Of a stretch of DNA of 64,000 nucleotides, positions 17,304 through 27,636 are shown in pieces (the stretch's first letter is position 1; every line of letters begins with the position of its first letter). The stretch comes from Paenibacillus sp. FSL R7-0345. GTDB taxonomy: Bacteria > Bacillota > Bacilli > Paenibacillales > Paenibacillaceae. The notes beneath the pieces were generated by a model, which saw only the letters and a list, made by a program, of their open reading frames with translations, did not search any database and was not told where the DNA came from. Position numbers and translations under genes: made by a program. The stretch is taken from NCBI RefSeq assembly GCF_038595055.1, contig NZ_CP152002.1:390501-454500 (forward strand). The letters are read 5' to 3'.

Positions 17304-18569
17304 ATGACTACAACCATGCCAGGACATAAAAAATGGCTCATCGTGCTGGGTACAGTAATTATGCAGATGGGTCTGGGGACAATCTACACCTGGAGCCTGT
17401 TCAATGCTCAGCTCGTCAACAAGTTCGGATGGGAGCTCAGCTCTGTTTCGATAACTTTTTCCATTACCAGCTTTGCCCTGGCCTTCGCGACGCTGTTCGC
17501 GGGGAAACTGCAGGACCGGTTCGGCCTCCGCAGACTGACCGCTTCCGCCGGGATTATGCTGGGTCTAGGTCTGATCCTGAGCTCGCAGGCCAGCTCCCTG
17601 CCGATGTTCTACCTGTTGGCCGGGCTAGTAGTGGGTTATGCGGATGGTACGGCGTATATAACCTCGCTGTCCAACCTGATTAAATGGTTTCCCAAGAATA
17701 AGGGCCTAATCTCCGGCGTGTCTGTCGGCGCATATGGTACAGGCAGTCTGGTCTTCAAATATATCAACGGCAGCCTGATTGAGTCTCAAGGAGTATCCGG
17801 CGCTTTTCTATACTGGGGCATCATCGTTATGATTATGGTCGTCATCGGCTCGATGCTGGTGAGAGAGGCTCCAGTTCCGGCTCCGGCTGTGGCACAGGCG
17901 GTCTCCGGCAGAACTTCTGCCGCAGGCGGTACAGTGATTCCAGCCAAAGACTATACGGTAAAAGAAATGCTGCGCACCAAGGAAGCTTATCTGCTGTTCG
18001 TCATCTTTTTCACGGCCTGTATGAGCGGTCTTTACCTGATCGGTATCGTCAAGGATATCGGCATGACGCTGGCTGGTCTGGATGTGGCGGCTGCGGCTAA
18101 TGCGGTAGCGATGATTGCCATCTTCAATACGGCCGGACGCCTGATTCTCGGCGCATTGTCCGACCGGATGAGCCGGCTGAAGCTGCTCAGCATCACCCTG
18201 GCAGTGACTGCTGCAGCGATGTTTACCCTCAGCTATGCTACCTTGAATTACGGGCTATTCTTCACTTGTGTAGCAGCCATTGCATTCTGTTTCGGTGGCA
18301 ACATTACCGTGTTCCCGGCCATCGTCAGTGATTTCTTCGGGCTGAAGAATCACAGCAAAAACTACGGTGTGATCTATCAGGGCTTCGGAATCGGCGCATT
18401 GTCTGGTTCGTTCATCGCGGCGCTGCTCGGCGGGTTCAAGCCTACCTTCATCATCATCGGGCTGCTGTGCGTCCTGGCCTGCCTCATCGCAGTGTCCCTG
18501 AAAGCGCCGGGACAAAAGCAGGAAAGAGAAAAGGGAATGAGCCTGAAGCCTTCACGGCCTACGGCTTGA
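17304..18569 (+). CDS. OFA-family major facilitator transporter (oxalate/formate antiporter-like)
   Basis: A 421-residue carrier with twelve predicted transmembrane helices. It belongs to the OFA family, judging from MGLGTIYTWSLFNAQL in helix 1, AGKLQDRFGLRR in loop 2-3, and ITSLSNLIKWFPKNKGLISG in the middle. A Pro/Ala-rich loop separates the two halves. OFA carriers move oxalate, formate, lactate or pyruvate; E. coli YhjX belongs here and is controlled by the pyruvate-sensing LytS/LytTR pair YpdAB. The same gene order here makes pyruvate or a similar monocarboxylate the best guess. The start ATG follows AAGGAATAGTTC. Confidence 0.88.
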   Translation: MTTTMPGHKKWLIVLGTVIMQMGLGTIYTWSLFNAQLVNKFGWELSSVSITFSITSFALAFATLFAGKLQDRFGLRRLTASAGIMLGLGLILSSQASSLPMFYLLAGLVVGYADGTAYITSLSNLIKWFPKNKGLISGVSVGAYGTGSLVFKYINGSLIESQGVSGAFLYWGIIVMIMVVIGSMLVREAPVPAPAVAQAVSGRTSAAGGTVIPAKDYTVKEMLRTKEAYLLFVIFFTACMSGLYLIGIVKDIGMTLAGLDVAAAANAVAMIAIFNTAGRLILGALSDRMSRLKLLSITLAVTAAAMFTLSYATLNYGLFFTCVAAIAFCFGGNITVFPAIVSDFFGLKNHSKNYGVIYQGFGIGALSGSFIAALLGGFKPTFIIIGLLCVLACLIAVSLKAPGQKQEREKGMSLKPSRPTA

Positions 18570-18643
18570 CCATATATATCATCATGTCGGCTTAAGAAGG
18601 ATACACAAAGAGAAGGCTGCCCTTTTATGGAGCAGCCGGTTAA

Positions 18644-18688
18644 AGAGCTATCCGCTTCCCGTTCAGGGGGCGGATGGCTCTTTTTTTT
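18644..18688 (+). terminator. Intrinsic terminator of the OFA transporter
   Basis: AGAGC-ATCCGC pairs with GCGGAT-GCTCT, each arm with one bulged base, followed by eight Ts. A smaller GGCTGC/GCAGCC hairpin lies at about 18615-18637. The rest of 18570-18823 appears empty. Confidence 0.85.
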
Positions 18689-18823
18689 GAATGAATAAAA
18701 AGGAATCCAGGGCCGCCAGGCGGAACGGTATAAATTGAAGAAAGCAATGGGCGGAAAAATAAATTCGCAGAACAGGCACTTTTTGGGAGCGGCCAAGTGT
18801 TATAGAGATATACATGGAAGGAG

Positions 18824-19435
18824 GTGCTGGCAACGTCACAGGAGCATTTGCACGATAAGGAGCAGGTGGAGGCTGTAGTCGCGCAGGTCCAGCTGGGCAA
18901 CAGGGAAATCTATGCCTGGATCGTCGGACAGTTTCAGCAGCCGTTGTACCGTTACTGCTGCCGTATGCTGGGTAATCAGCAGGATGCTGAGGATGCAGTG
19001 CAGGATATTTTGGTTAAAGCCTACCAGTCTATCGGGAAGTACAGGCAGGAGGTCAGCTTTTCCGCCTGGCTGTACCGGATTGCGGGCAATCATTGTCTGA
19101 ATCTGCTGCGCCGGCGGCGGATGCAGGAGCGTATCCTGCGCCTGTTCCGGCCGGAGACGGTGAGCGAAAGTGCGGAGCAGCGAATGGAAGCGCGGATATT
19201 CAGTCCGGATCTGGGCGCGGCACTCGCGTTATTGTCACCGGAGGAACGGAATATTCTGGTGCTGCGGGTTTTTGAGGAGTTGACCTTTCAGGAGATGGGT
19301 CAGATTCTCGGCAGCAGTCCAAATGCGCTGCATAAGCGGATGGAACGCATTAAGCGAAAGGTCAGGAATACGATGAAGACAGAGGAGGGGATCTCTTGGA
19401 ACGAGCCGGAATCCATAGCGGGTACCAAGATATAA
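18824..19435 (+). CDS. ECF-type RNA polymerase sigma factor
   Basis: About 200 residues. Region 2 is clear (YRYCCRMLGNQQDAEDAVQD, ILVKAYQSIGKYR, FSAWLYRIAGNHCLNLLRRR). Region 4 follows (LSPEERNILVLRVFEELTFQ, EMGQILGSSPNALHKRMERI), with a variable linker between. It most resembles SigW/SigM-like ECF factors. The start is uncertain: AAGGAG sits directly against the GTG at 18824, the next in-frame candidate (TTG at 18848) is too far, and a non-standard start in between is possible. The downstream membrane gene overlaps by 40 bases and is the probable anti-sigma factor. Confidence 0.87.
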   Translation: MLATSQEHLHDKEQVEAVVAQVQLGNREIYAWIVGQFQQPLYRYCCRMLGNQQDAEDAVQDILVKAYQSIGKYRQEVSFSAWLYRIAGNHCLNLLRRRRMQERILRLFRPETVSESAEQRMEARIFSPDLGAALALLSPEERNILVLRVFEELTFQEMGQILGSSPNALHKRMERIKRKVRNTMKTEEGISWNEPESIAGTKI

Positions 19436-20385
19436 AAGCAGCCGCAGTCCATGAGGAGCTGCTGCCGGGCATTAATGTGACTGATCAGGTCATGGCGCGC
19501 ATACGGGAAATAGAGCCTGTACGGAGACGCAGCGGAATCCGGTTTGCCGGCAAAACAGCCGCAACCTCAGGGATGCTTGTTGTAACACTGCTGATTGCAG
19601 CATCAGCTTATGCAGCCTCGGAGTATATTCAGATCCGCAACAAGGCGGGAGAGGTTAAGATACAGCATTTTGTTAACACAGAAACAGAAGAAGAATGGTT
19701 AGCGAAGGGGGTATCCTCTTACTCTAAGTATGAGCAGAAGCTGATGAATTTTGCTAAGCCAGGTGAGCAGCTTGTGTATTTTGTTAGAGGAGAACCCATC
19801 TCTGAGGGTACAGGAAGACTGCTGCAGTTTGCATATAAGGAGGAGCGGATCACGGCGTATGCTGCTTTTCTTAGTCAGATGAAGGCGAAGAGCTCACCTT
19901 TGATTTTGCCGGAGACAGCCGGAGGGTACGATTTTAAGTACGGCGAAGTATGGCCCCTATATCCTGCCAAGGATGTGACAGATTACGACCCGGTCTATCA
20001 GCAGGCACTGGATGAATTGATCGGAGAGGCCAAAAAGGATAAAACGCGCAATTTATTTATGAAGGTAATGCCCTGGACCGAAACCGGATCGCTGAGTGTG
20101 CAATATAGGAAGGGCGGGGCATACATCAATCTCTCAGCTTTTATGATGAACGGCGGCAACATGACGGTTCCCCAGAAGCCTGCGGATAAAGCGGAGAAAA
20201 TCAACGTAGGGGGCAGGGAGGTCATCTACAATTATATCGATTACCAGCCGAAATCATTCTTTTTCCTGACCTGGTACAATGAGCCGAAGGACGCGTATGT
20301 TCAGCTGAGCTCCTGGGGCGACCGGGTGCTTACGAAGGAGCAGCTGCTTGAGCTGGCCGGGGAGCTGATTAAGGGCGGGTTGTAG
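19396..20385 (+). CDS. Probable membrane anti-sigma factor partner
   Basis: A 329-residue protein. A cytoplasmic N-terminal segment of about 50 residues (with the DQVMARIREIEPVRRR helix) is followed by one transmembrane helix (about 56-76, TSGMLVVTLLIAASAYAASE). The remaining extracytoplasmic part of about 250 residues resembles DUF4367/DUF4179-type anti-sigma factors. There is no HxxxCxxC zinc motif. Translation starts at TTG 19396 after GAGGGGATCTC and overlaps the sigma gene, so the two are coupled. The anti-sigma role is inferred from topology and gene order; the signal it detects is unknown. Confidence 0.7.
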   Translation: MERAGIHSGYQDIKAAAVHEELLPGINVTDQVMARIREIEPVRRRSGIRFAGKTAATSGMLVVTLLIAASAYAASEYIQIRNKAGEVKIQHFVNTETEEEWLAKGVSSYSKYEQKLMNFAKPGEQLVYFVRGEPISEGTGRLLQFAYKEERITAYAAFLSQMKAKSSPLILPETAGGYDFKYGEVWPLYPAKDVTDYDPVYQQALDELIGEAKKDKTRNLFMKVMPWTETGSLSVQYRKGGAYINLSAFMMNGGNMTVPQKPADKAEKINVGGREVIYNYIDYQPKSFFFLTWYNEPKDAYVQLSSWGDRVLTKEQLLELAGELIKGGL

Positions 20386-20601
20386 TGGGAGAGTTGAGCG
20401 GTTTGCAGGGCTGTGAAAAGAAAAGGATGGTAAGGGTAACCTGGTTCCGCTTGCGGCGGGCCGGGTTATTTGAATGAGTCGCCGGAGGTCTGTGCGGCAG
20501 CGGGGATATAGCTGGTACGCAGGTAGGGCGTTGACGGTTGATGAAGGAGCAGGTTGGAGTGGCCTCCCCGGGATTGGCTGCCGACGGGTGGAACGGGGTA
20601 G

Positions 20602-20625
20602 TTCAAAGGGAAAAATCCCTTTGAA
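20602..20625. repeat. Solitary hairpin related to the 40-kb repeat array
   Basis: TTCAAAGGGA and TCCCTTTGAA form a perfect 10-base inverted repeat with loop AAAA. The array at 39.8-41.1 kb has AAAGGCA-AAAA-TGCCTTT followed by GA. The two differ at one stem pair, G-C versus C-G, which keeps the pairing. Apart from this and the terminator below, 20386-20831 shows no gene. Confidence 0.55.
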
Positions 20626-20658
20626 TGGGCTCATGGAGAGAAGAGTGAAGAAGAGTAG

Positions 20659-20699
20659 AAAAGGAGGCAGGAACATTGGAATGTTCCTGCCTCCTTTTG
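20659..20699. terminator. Bidirectional terminator between anti-sigma gene and odhB
   Basis: AAAAGGAGGCAGGAACATT pairs perfectly with its complement ending CCTCCTTTT around two bases; usable from both strands. Confidence 0.92.
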
Positions 20700-20831
20700 T
20701 TATATAGTGTGTAACTGCCGGTCTGTTTAGAGAGCGTTCAGTTATGATGAACAAACAAGTTAGTCTACCGTTGAGCTGAAGCCAACAGTGTCCAGGCATC
20801 CCGAGCGAAAACTGCTGCTGTTGCTGGCGGC

Positions 20832-22112
20832 TTACCCCTCCAGCAGCAATGCCTCCGGATCTTCCAGCAACTCCTTAACCTTAACGAGGAAGCTGACCGC
20901 CTCTGAGCCGTCTACGATCCGGTGATCGTAGGACAGGGCGATGTACATCATCGGCCGGTTGACGGTTCTTTCTTCGTCCAGGGCGATCGGGCGCAGCTGG
21001 ATCTTATGCATGCCGAGAATACCGACCTGCGGGGTATTCAGGATTGGCGTAGAGAGCAGGGAGCCGAATACGCCACCGTTCGTGATGGTAAAGGTGCCGC
21101 CCTGCAGCTCCTGCAGGCTGAGCGTATTGGCGCGGGCCTTGGAGGCGAGCTCGACAATCTGCCGCTCGATTTCCGGGAAGCTGAGCCGGTCCGCATCGCG
21201 GACGACAGGAACGACCAGGCCTTCCTTAGCAGAAACGGCGATACCGATATCGTAGTATTTCTTGATCAGCAGCTCCTCGCCGTCAATCTCTGCGTTCAGC
21301 AGAGGATAAGCCTTGAGCGCGCCGATGACGGCTTTGCTGAAGAAGGACATGAAGCCGAGTCCGACATCATGCTTCTCTTTGAAGGCATCCTTCCGCCGCT
21401 TGCGGATGTCGAGGATGGCGGTCATGTCCACCTCGTTGAAGGTGGTCAGCATCGCCGCCGTCTGCTGCGCTTCGACCAGACGGCTGGCAATCGTCAGCCG
21501 GCGGCGCGACATGCGCTTGCGCTCGACGGCTTTGCCGTCCTGCGGCGCTGCTTTAGCCGCAGCTGCGGGCTTCGCCGCAGCCGGCGCGTCCTGCGGCGCC
21601 GGTGCCGCTGGCGCAGCGGCCGCCTGGCCGGCTGCGCCGTGGCCGTTCACATCGGCCTGGGCAATCCGGCCGATGGGGTCGCGGGCAGTGACCTCGCCGA
21701 GGTCGATGCCCCGCTCCCGCGCAAGCTTGCGCGCCCCCGGCGTAGCCAGGGCCGCAGTGCTGCCGGCCGCGCCTTCGGGAGCGGCCGGAGCCGGTGCAGC
21801 GGCAGCAGGTGCCTGCGCCGCCGCAGATGCAGCGCTGCCCTCGCTTGCGCTGCCGCTTTCACCAGCGCTGCTGGCGCCAGCTGCGCCAATCACGCCGATC
21901 GCTTCGCCGACGGCTACGTTCTCCCCGGCCTGGCGCAGGATGACGGAGATTACGCCATCTTCCTCGGCGCTGATCTCCAAGTTCACCTTGTCGGTTTCAA
22001 GCTCAGCCAGCACATCGCCCTGACCGACAGTGTCTCCTTCTTTTACCAGCCACTTGTATATCGTTCCTTCGGAAATAGACTCGCCCAGATCGGGTACTTT
22101 AATTTCGGACAC
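20832..22112 (-). CDS. odhB: Dihydrolipoyllysine succinyltransferase, E2 of 2-oxoglutarate dehydrogenase
   Basis: A 426-residue protein that moves the succinyl group to CoA in the TCA cycle. It has an N-terminal lipoyl domain (1-77, lipoyl Lys42 in [10 protein letters not shown]), a long Ala/Pro-rich linker, a peripheral-subunit binding domain (about 125-160, [16 protein letters not shown]), a second Ala/Pro linker, and the catalytic domain (about 195-425) with HRIVDG near the C-terminus. Translation starts at GTG 22112, nine bases after GGGGAGG. It lies 55 bases downstream of odhA on the same strand, the usual order. The shared E3 (lipoamide dehydrogenase) is not in the window, as is normal for Bacillales. 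Confidence 0.95.
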   Translation of the reverse strand: MSEIKVPDLGESISEGTIYKWLVKEGDTVGQGDVLAELETDKVNLEISAEEDGVISVILRQAGENVAVGEAIGVIGAAGASSAGESGSASEGSAASAAAQAPAAAAPAPAAPEGAAGSTAALATPGARKLARERGIDLGEVTARDPIGRIAQADVNGHGAAGQAAAAPAAPAPQDAPAAAKPAAAAKAAPQDGKAVERKRMSRRRLTIASRLVEAQQTAAMLTTFNEVDMTAILDIRKRRKDAFKEKHDVGLGFMSFFSKAVIGALKAYPLLNAEIDGEELLIKKYYDIGIAVSAKEGLVVPVVRDADRLSFPEIERQIVELASKARANTLSLQELQGGTFTITNGGVFGSLLSTPILNTPQVGILGMHKIQLRPIALDEERTVNRPMMYIALSYDHRIVDGSEAVSFLVKVKELLEDPEALLLEG

Positions 22113-22167
22113 AGGCCGTTACCTCCCCAAACTTAATAGTTTACATTATCACGATACCGTCATCCGA

Positions 22168-25035
<2,868 letters not shown>

Positions 25036-25047
25036 GAATACATCCTC

Positions 25048-25119
25048 CTAACGGATGAACCCCACATGCGCCAGAAAAAGCACCAGCAGCTGGCAGGGCT
25101 GATATGATTGCGGTTTCAT
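25048..25119 (-). CDS. Possible 23-codon leader peptide upstream of odhA
   Basis: An ATG with AGAGGAGA immediately before it opens a frame of 23 codons (MKPQSYQPCQ...HVGFIR). It stops at TAG, whose last bases are part of the odhA AGGAGG. The stop-to-start distance to odhA is 12 bases, so translation of the leader could influence odhA initiation. The Shine-Dalgarno to ATG spacing (two bases) is short, so the frame may not be used. The peptide is hydrophobic in its second half, with no run of one amino acid that would suggest classical attenuation. Confidence 0.35.
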   Translation of the reverse strand: MKPQSYQPCQLLVLFLAHVGFIR

Positions 25120-25496
25120 TTCTCCTCTATTGTGCTACTTTAACGTCTGCTAATCAATTCATACTTTGTGCTATTCCGTTCGCAAAATGGTATGATTCAG
25201 ACCATAATTCATCCAGAACCACTATAAATCCCGAACGCTGATTGGTTCTCTGAAAAGTGGGTAAATAAGTCTATGTTTCCTTCTGGGAAAATAGGTTGAA
25301 TAGCAAGCTATATTTAGGTCATAGCTCACAGTTTTCATATAGTTTAATCAAAATACTACAAAATGAATCGTTTGTTCTGAAAATATTCCTATAAAATATT
25401 TCCAACAATCGACACACTTTTTGTGCAGGGTACTATATAATGTTATTGCAGATAGCGTTTTCATACATTTATAAGCCAGATCCTTTCATGTAAAGG

Positions 25497-25610
25497 GTCC
25501 AGTAAAGGGTAAACCTGGACGAAAGACAGGGGCACAAAGTCTCGGATCTAAAGTAGAAATACTATGATGGCCGGACTGCCTGGGGACGCACAATCTTAGG
25601 AGGAGATTTC
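25497..25610 (+). promoter_or_regulatory. Cyclic di-GMP-I (GEMM) riboswitch and sinI ribosome binding site
   Basis: The leader matches the GEMM-I aptamer in order. AGTAAAGGGTAAACC is followed by a CCTG/CAGG stem with a GAAA tetraloop, GGGGCACAAAGTC, TCGGATCTAAAG, a variable hairpin, and ATGATGGCCGGACTGCC. The basal helix is GTCCAG (25497-25502) with CTGGGGAC (25580-25587). Relative to the common GCAAAGC segment this copy has ACAAAGT, a paired change that argues for a maintained structure. A TATAAT -10 lies at 25436-25441 with a weak -35. No T-run follows, so control is probably at translation: AGGAGG (25598-25603) lies in the loop of a small AATCT/AGATT hairpin, seven bases before the TTG start. 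Confidence 0.85.
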
Positions 25611-25763
25611 TTGGATAAGTCCAACCAGGGGAATGTCGGAGAATTGCAGACGGGTGATCTGGATCTGGAATGGGTGTACTTAATGATGGCAGCCAGAAAG
25701 GCCGGTCTCAAGGTGGAGGAAATCCGCCAGTTTCTGAGTGAAAGAGCTTTGCAGGCGATGTAA
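25611..25763 (+). CDS. sinI: SinI-like antirepressor
   Basis: A 50-residue protein. Residues 17-42 (LDLEWVYLMMAARKAGLKVE followed by EIRQFL) match the helical hairpin with which B. subtilis SinI (LDQEWVELMVEAKEANISPE...) binds SinR. The N-terminal 15 residues are polar and there is almost no tail after the helix, so it is a minimal SinI. Translation starts at TTG 25611 with AGGAGG seven bases upstream. The gene is convergent with sinR, with a shared terminator; in B. subtilis the two are in tandem. Its transcript begins with a c-di-GMP-I aptamer, an unusual control for sinI. By homology it should sequester SinR and so derepress matrix genes. Confidence 0.88.
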   Translation: MDKSNQGNVGELQTGDLDLEWVYLMMAARKAGLKVEEIRQFLSERALQAM

Positions 25764-25784
25764 GCAGCGGAACATCCGGATGGT

Positions 25785-25832
25785 ACATACAAAAAAAGGC
25801 ACAGCGAAGGAGGCTGTGTCCTTTTTGTATGT
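25785..25832. terminator. Bidirectional terminator between sinI and sinR
   Basis: ACATACAAAAAAAGGCACAGC pairs with GCTGTGTCCTTTTTGTATGT around a seven-base loop, with T-runs on both strands. Confidence 0.92.
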
Positions 25833-25856
25833 CCGGGAGGGGGAACCTGCAGCAAA

Positions 25857-26198
25857 TTAGTCCTTCTGCTCAAGCCGCCACTTCTGATAGTCCAGAAACT
25901 CCTTGAATTCCCGCTTGCTTATGCCTGAAGCCATAGCTTCCTGTACGAGACGGAACCATTCCCCATCAAGTGAAGCTTCCTGCACTTCTGCCGGTTCACC
26001 GTACAGCAGAACATGAATGGATACCTGGAGCGCATCAGCCATCTTCTCAATGAATTGGATGGAGGGGTTGGATTGAATATTTCTTTCCACATTGCTAAGG
26101 TATGATTTCGCCACGTCAGCCTTATCCGCAAGCTCGGATAAAGACAGACCCTTCTCCAAGCGGAGCTGATGAATGCGACTTCCTAAATGTTCCGGCAC
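25857..26198 (-). CDS. sinR: SinR biofilm master repressor
   Basis: A 113-residue protein, nearly colinear with B. subtilis SinR. The HTH domain (residues 4-66) contains LSLSELADKADVAKSYLSNV and NPSIQFIEKMADALQVSIH. The SinI/multimerisation domain contains LDGEWFRLVQEAMASGISKR and EFLDYQKWR. It is expected to repress matrix genes by binding GTTC-N8-GAAC type operators, three of which lie in front of the TapA-like gene. Start GTG 26198 with GGAGGG nine bases upstream; in-frame codons further upstream have no site. It has its own SigA promoter. Orthology is very likely; the target set is inferred. Confidence 0.95.
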   Translation of the reverse strand: MPEHLGSRIHQLRLEKGLSLSELADKADVAKSYLSNVERNIQSNPSIQFIEKMADALQVSIHVLLYGEPAEVQEASLDGEWFRLVQEAMASGISKREFKEFLDYQKWRLEQKD

Positions 26199-26229
26199 AG
26201 TTAAACGTCCCTCCGCACTTTTTGTTAAC

Positions 26230-26258
26230 AGTATAGCAAATTTTCGCAAAACGGACAA
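26230..26258 (-). promoter_or_regulatory. SigA promoter of sinR
   Basis: On the minus strand TTGTCC (26258-26253) and TATACT (26235-26230) are 17 bases apart, about 30 bases upstream of the sinR start codon. Confidence 0.75.
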
Positions 26259-26276
26259 AAATCACGCAAAAATAAG

Positions 26277-26329
26277 AAAAGCAGCATATTCTGACCCGCT
26301 GGTGCGGAATCAGGATGTGCTGCTTTTTT
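26277..26329. terminator. Terminator of the tapA-sipW-tasA transcript
   Basis: AAAAGCAGCA...TTCTGA pairs with ATCAGGA...TGCTGCTTTT. Minus-strand reading is followed by TTTTCTTATTTTTG. It insulates sinR from tasA and could work from both sides. Confidence 0.88.
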
Positions 26330-26348
26330 GGATACAATCTGCTATAGC

Positions 26349-26957
26349 TTAGTAGTTAACGGCTTTTGTCTGCTTGGCTTCGAAGTTCCAGGTCAGCTCC
26401 AGGCTGTCACCTTGGAAATAGTTCTGGTCCTGATTGTTGTCAACAAAGACAAAGCGGACTTCAAAGCTGTCGTCGGTACCGGCTTTGATACCTTCGGCTT
26501 CTCCGAACAGGAGGTTGAACAGGCTCTTGTCCTGAAGATCCGGATGGAGGTTTTTCAGTTCATCCAGTGTTTTTTCGTAGACGACAGTCTGCCCGACATT
26601 CGGAAGCCCTTTATCAAGATTGGTCAGGAATTGAACTTTGATAAATTTGGCCAGGTCATTATTGCCGTTATTTCCGCCTACATCCACAATTCTGGTGCTT
26701 GTATTCAGGAGGATGGAGCCGATATTGAGTGTACCGCTATTTTTCAGCTTGAATTTTTTGGTGATGGAGTCGCCCGGCTTCAGGTTGCTGATTGTAACTC
26801 CGACACTAGGATCGGTAGTCAGATCGAGAGTACCAGCTGCGAAAGTCTGCTGATGCTGGGCAGTATCGCTGAAGTAAGCGAACGTACCTCCGCCGATTAA
26901 AGACAAACCAAGAGCTGCTGATGCTACGCCAAGACCCAGTGTTTTTTTGATACCCAT
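26349..26957 (-). CDS. tasA: TasA/CalY family biofilm matrix fibre protein
   Basis: A 202-residue secreted protein. It has a SipW-type signal peptide (MGIKKTLGLGVASAALGLSL...GGGTFAYFSD) followed by the family hallmark TFAAGTLDLTTDPSVGVTIS and an Ig-like beta-rich domain that includes NLKPGDSITKKFKLKNSGTL. TasA and camelysin/CalY proteins form matrix fibres after processing by SipW. The length fits the CalY-sized branch better than the 261-residue B. subtilis TasA. Two ATGs in tandem follow AGGAGG; I chose the second (26957, eight bases from the site). The gene lies 90 bases after sipW as the last gene of the operon. Confidence 0.92.
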   Translation of the reverse strand: MGIKKTLGLGVASAALGLSLIGGGTFAYFSDTAQHQQTFAAGTLDLTTDPSVGVTISNLKPGDSITKKFKLKNSGTLNIGSILLNTSTRIVDVGGNNGNNDLAKFIKVQFLTNLDKGLPNVGQTVVYEKTLDELKNLHPDLQDKSLFNLLFGEAEGIKAGTDDSFEVRFVFVDNNQDQNYFQGDSLELTWNFEAKQTKAVNY

Positions 26958-27047
26958 CATAAATTCCTCCTCGGATTGTATAAAATTTTTGGCCAAAATG
27001 TATATTGTATCTTCCGGTTCGTAACCGGAAGCGGACAATCAGACTTG

Positions 27048-27635
27048 TTACTGCGGTGAATCACTGACAGGGGGGGCAGGAGGAAGTGCGGCGTTCTTTT
27101 TTTCGAGTGCCATAAGCGCTTTCCAGGAGCTGTACAAGGCATAAGACAGAAGCAGCAGGCCCGGTACAATCATCAGCAGCACACTGCCGGCTTTGGAGAC
27201 GGCAAAGTTCATCGCGTATCCGATATAGGGAACGGTGATGCCGGTGTATTCAGCGATGACGTTGGCGGATTGAACAGGTGCTGTATCCGCAGCGTCATTG
27301 TTATCCCCTTTTGTCCGGTATATGGCCTCACCGGTGGTACCATTGACAGTGGCCTCTACAATGCGGTGGGTAATCAGAATATTGTCTTCACTCATAAAAG
27401 TGATTACATCGCCTGCTTTGAAACGGTTCATATCACCGCCGGGCTTCAGGGCAACGATTGATCCGGTCTGAATATCCGGCTCCATCGAGCCTGAGAGCAC
27501 TGTTTTAATCTCGTATCCGAAGAAGGCTGGCTCGCCGCCCGAAGCTTTGGACAGGACTACGGCAGCTACGAGTACGATAAATATCATCAGTACAAGGGTA
27601 GACAGAAGACTGCTGATTACTTTTTTGAACTTCAT
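27048..27635 (-). CDS. sipW: Signal peptidase I of the ER type (SipW)
   Basis: A 195-residue membrane protease with an N-terminal transmembrane helix (about 8-30). The catalytic Ser50 is in VLSGSMEPDI. A His (H90, ILITHRIVEA) stands where ordinary bacterial signal peptidases have Lys, which marks the ER/SipW class. A second transmembrane helix follows at about 150-172, with a Pro-rich cytoplasmic end. It should process the adjacent TasA and TapA-like precursors. The ATG at 27635 follows GGTGGAGAATAAT, and the gene begins essentially at the stop codon of the upstream TapA-like gene, so the two are coupled. Confidence 0.95.
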   Translation of the reverse strand: MKFKKVISSLLSTLVLMIFIVLVAAVVLSKASGGEPAFFGYEIKTVLSGSMEPDIQTGSIVALKPGGDMNRFKAGDVITFMSEDNILITHRIVEATVNGTTGEAIYRTKGDNNDAADTAPVQSANVIAEYTGITVPYIGYAMNFAVSKAGSVLLMIVPGLLLLSYALYSSWKALMALEKKNAALPPAPPVSDSPQ

Positions 27636-27636
27636 A

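Noticed and set aside
18814..18858. ATG at 18814 as the start of the sigma factor
   Set aside because: It is in another frame and reaches a stop after 14 codons; the ribosome binding site there probably serves the sigma gene itself.
20474..20707. 77-codon frame between the anti-sigma gene and odhB
   Set aside because: It reads through a hairpin element and a strong bidirectional terminator, has no ribosome binding site, and its composition is Arg/Gly-rich as in chance frames.
25245..25380. SinR sites upstream of sinI (GTTCTCT at 25245, GTTCTGA at 25374)
   Set aside because: Only isolated half-sites without the GAAC partner at the right distance; expected by chance in an AT-rich region.
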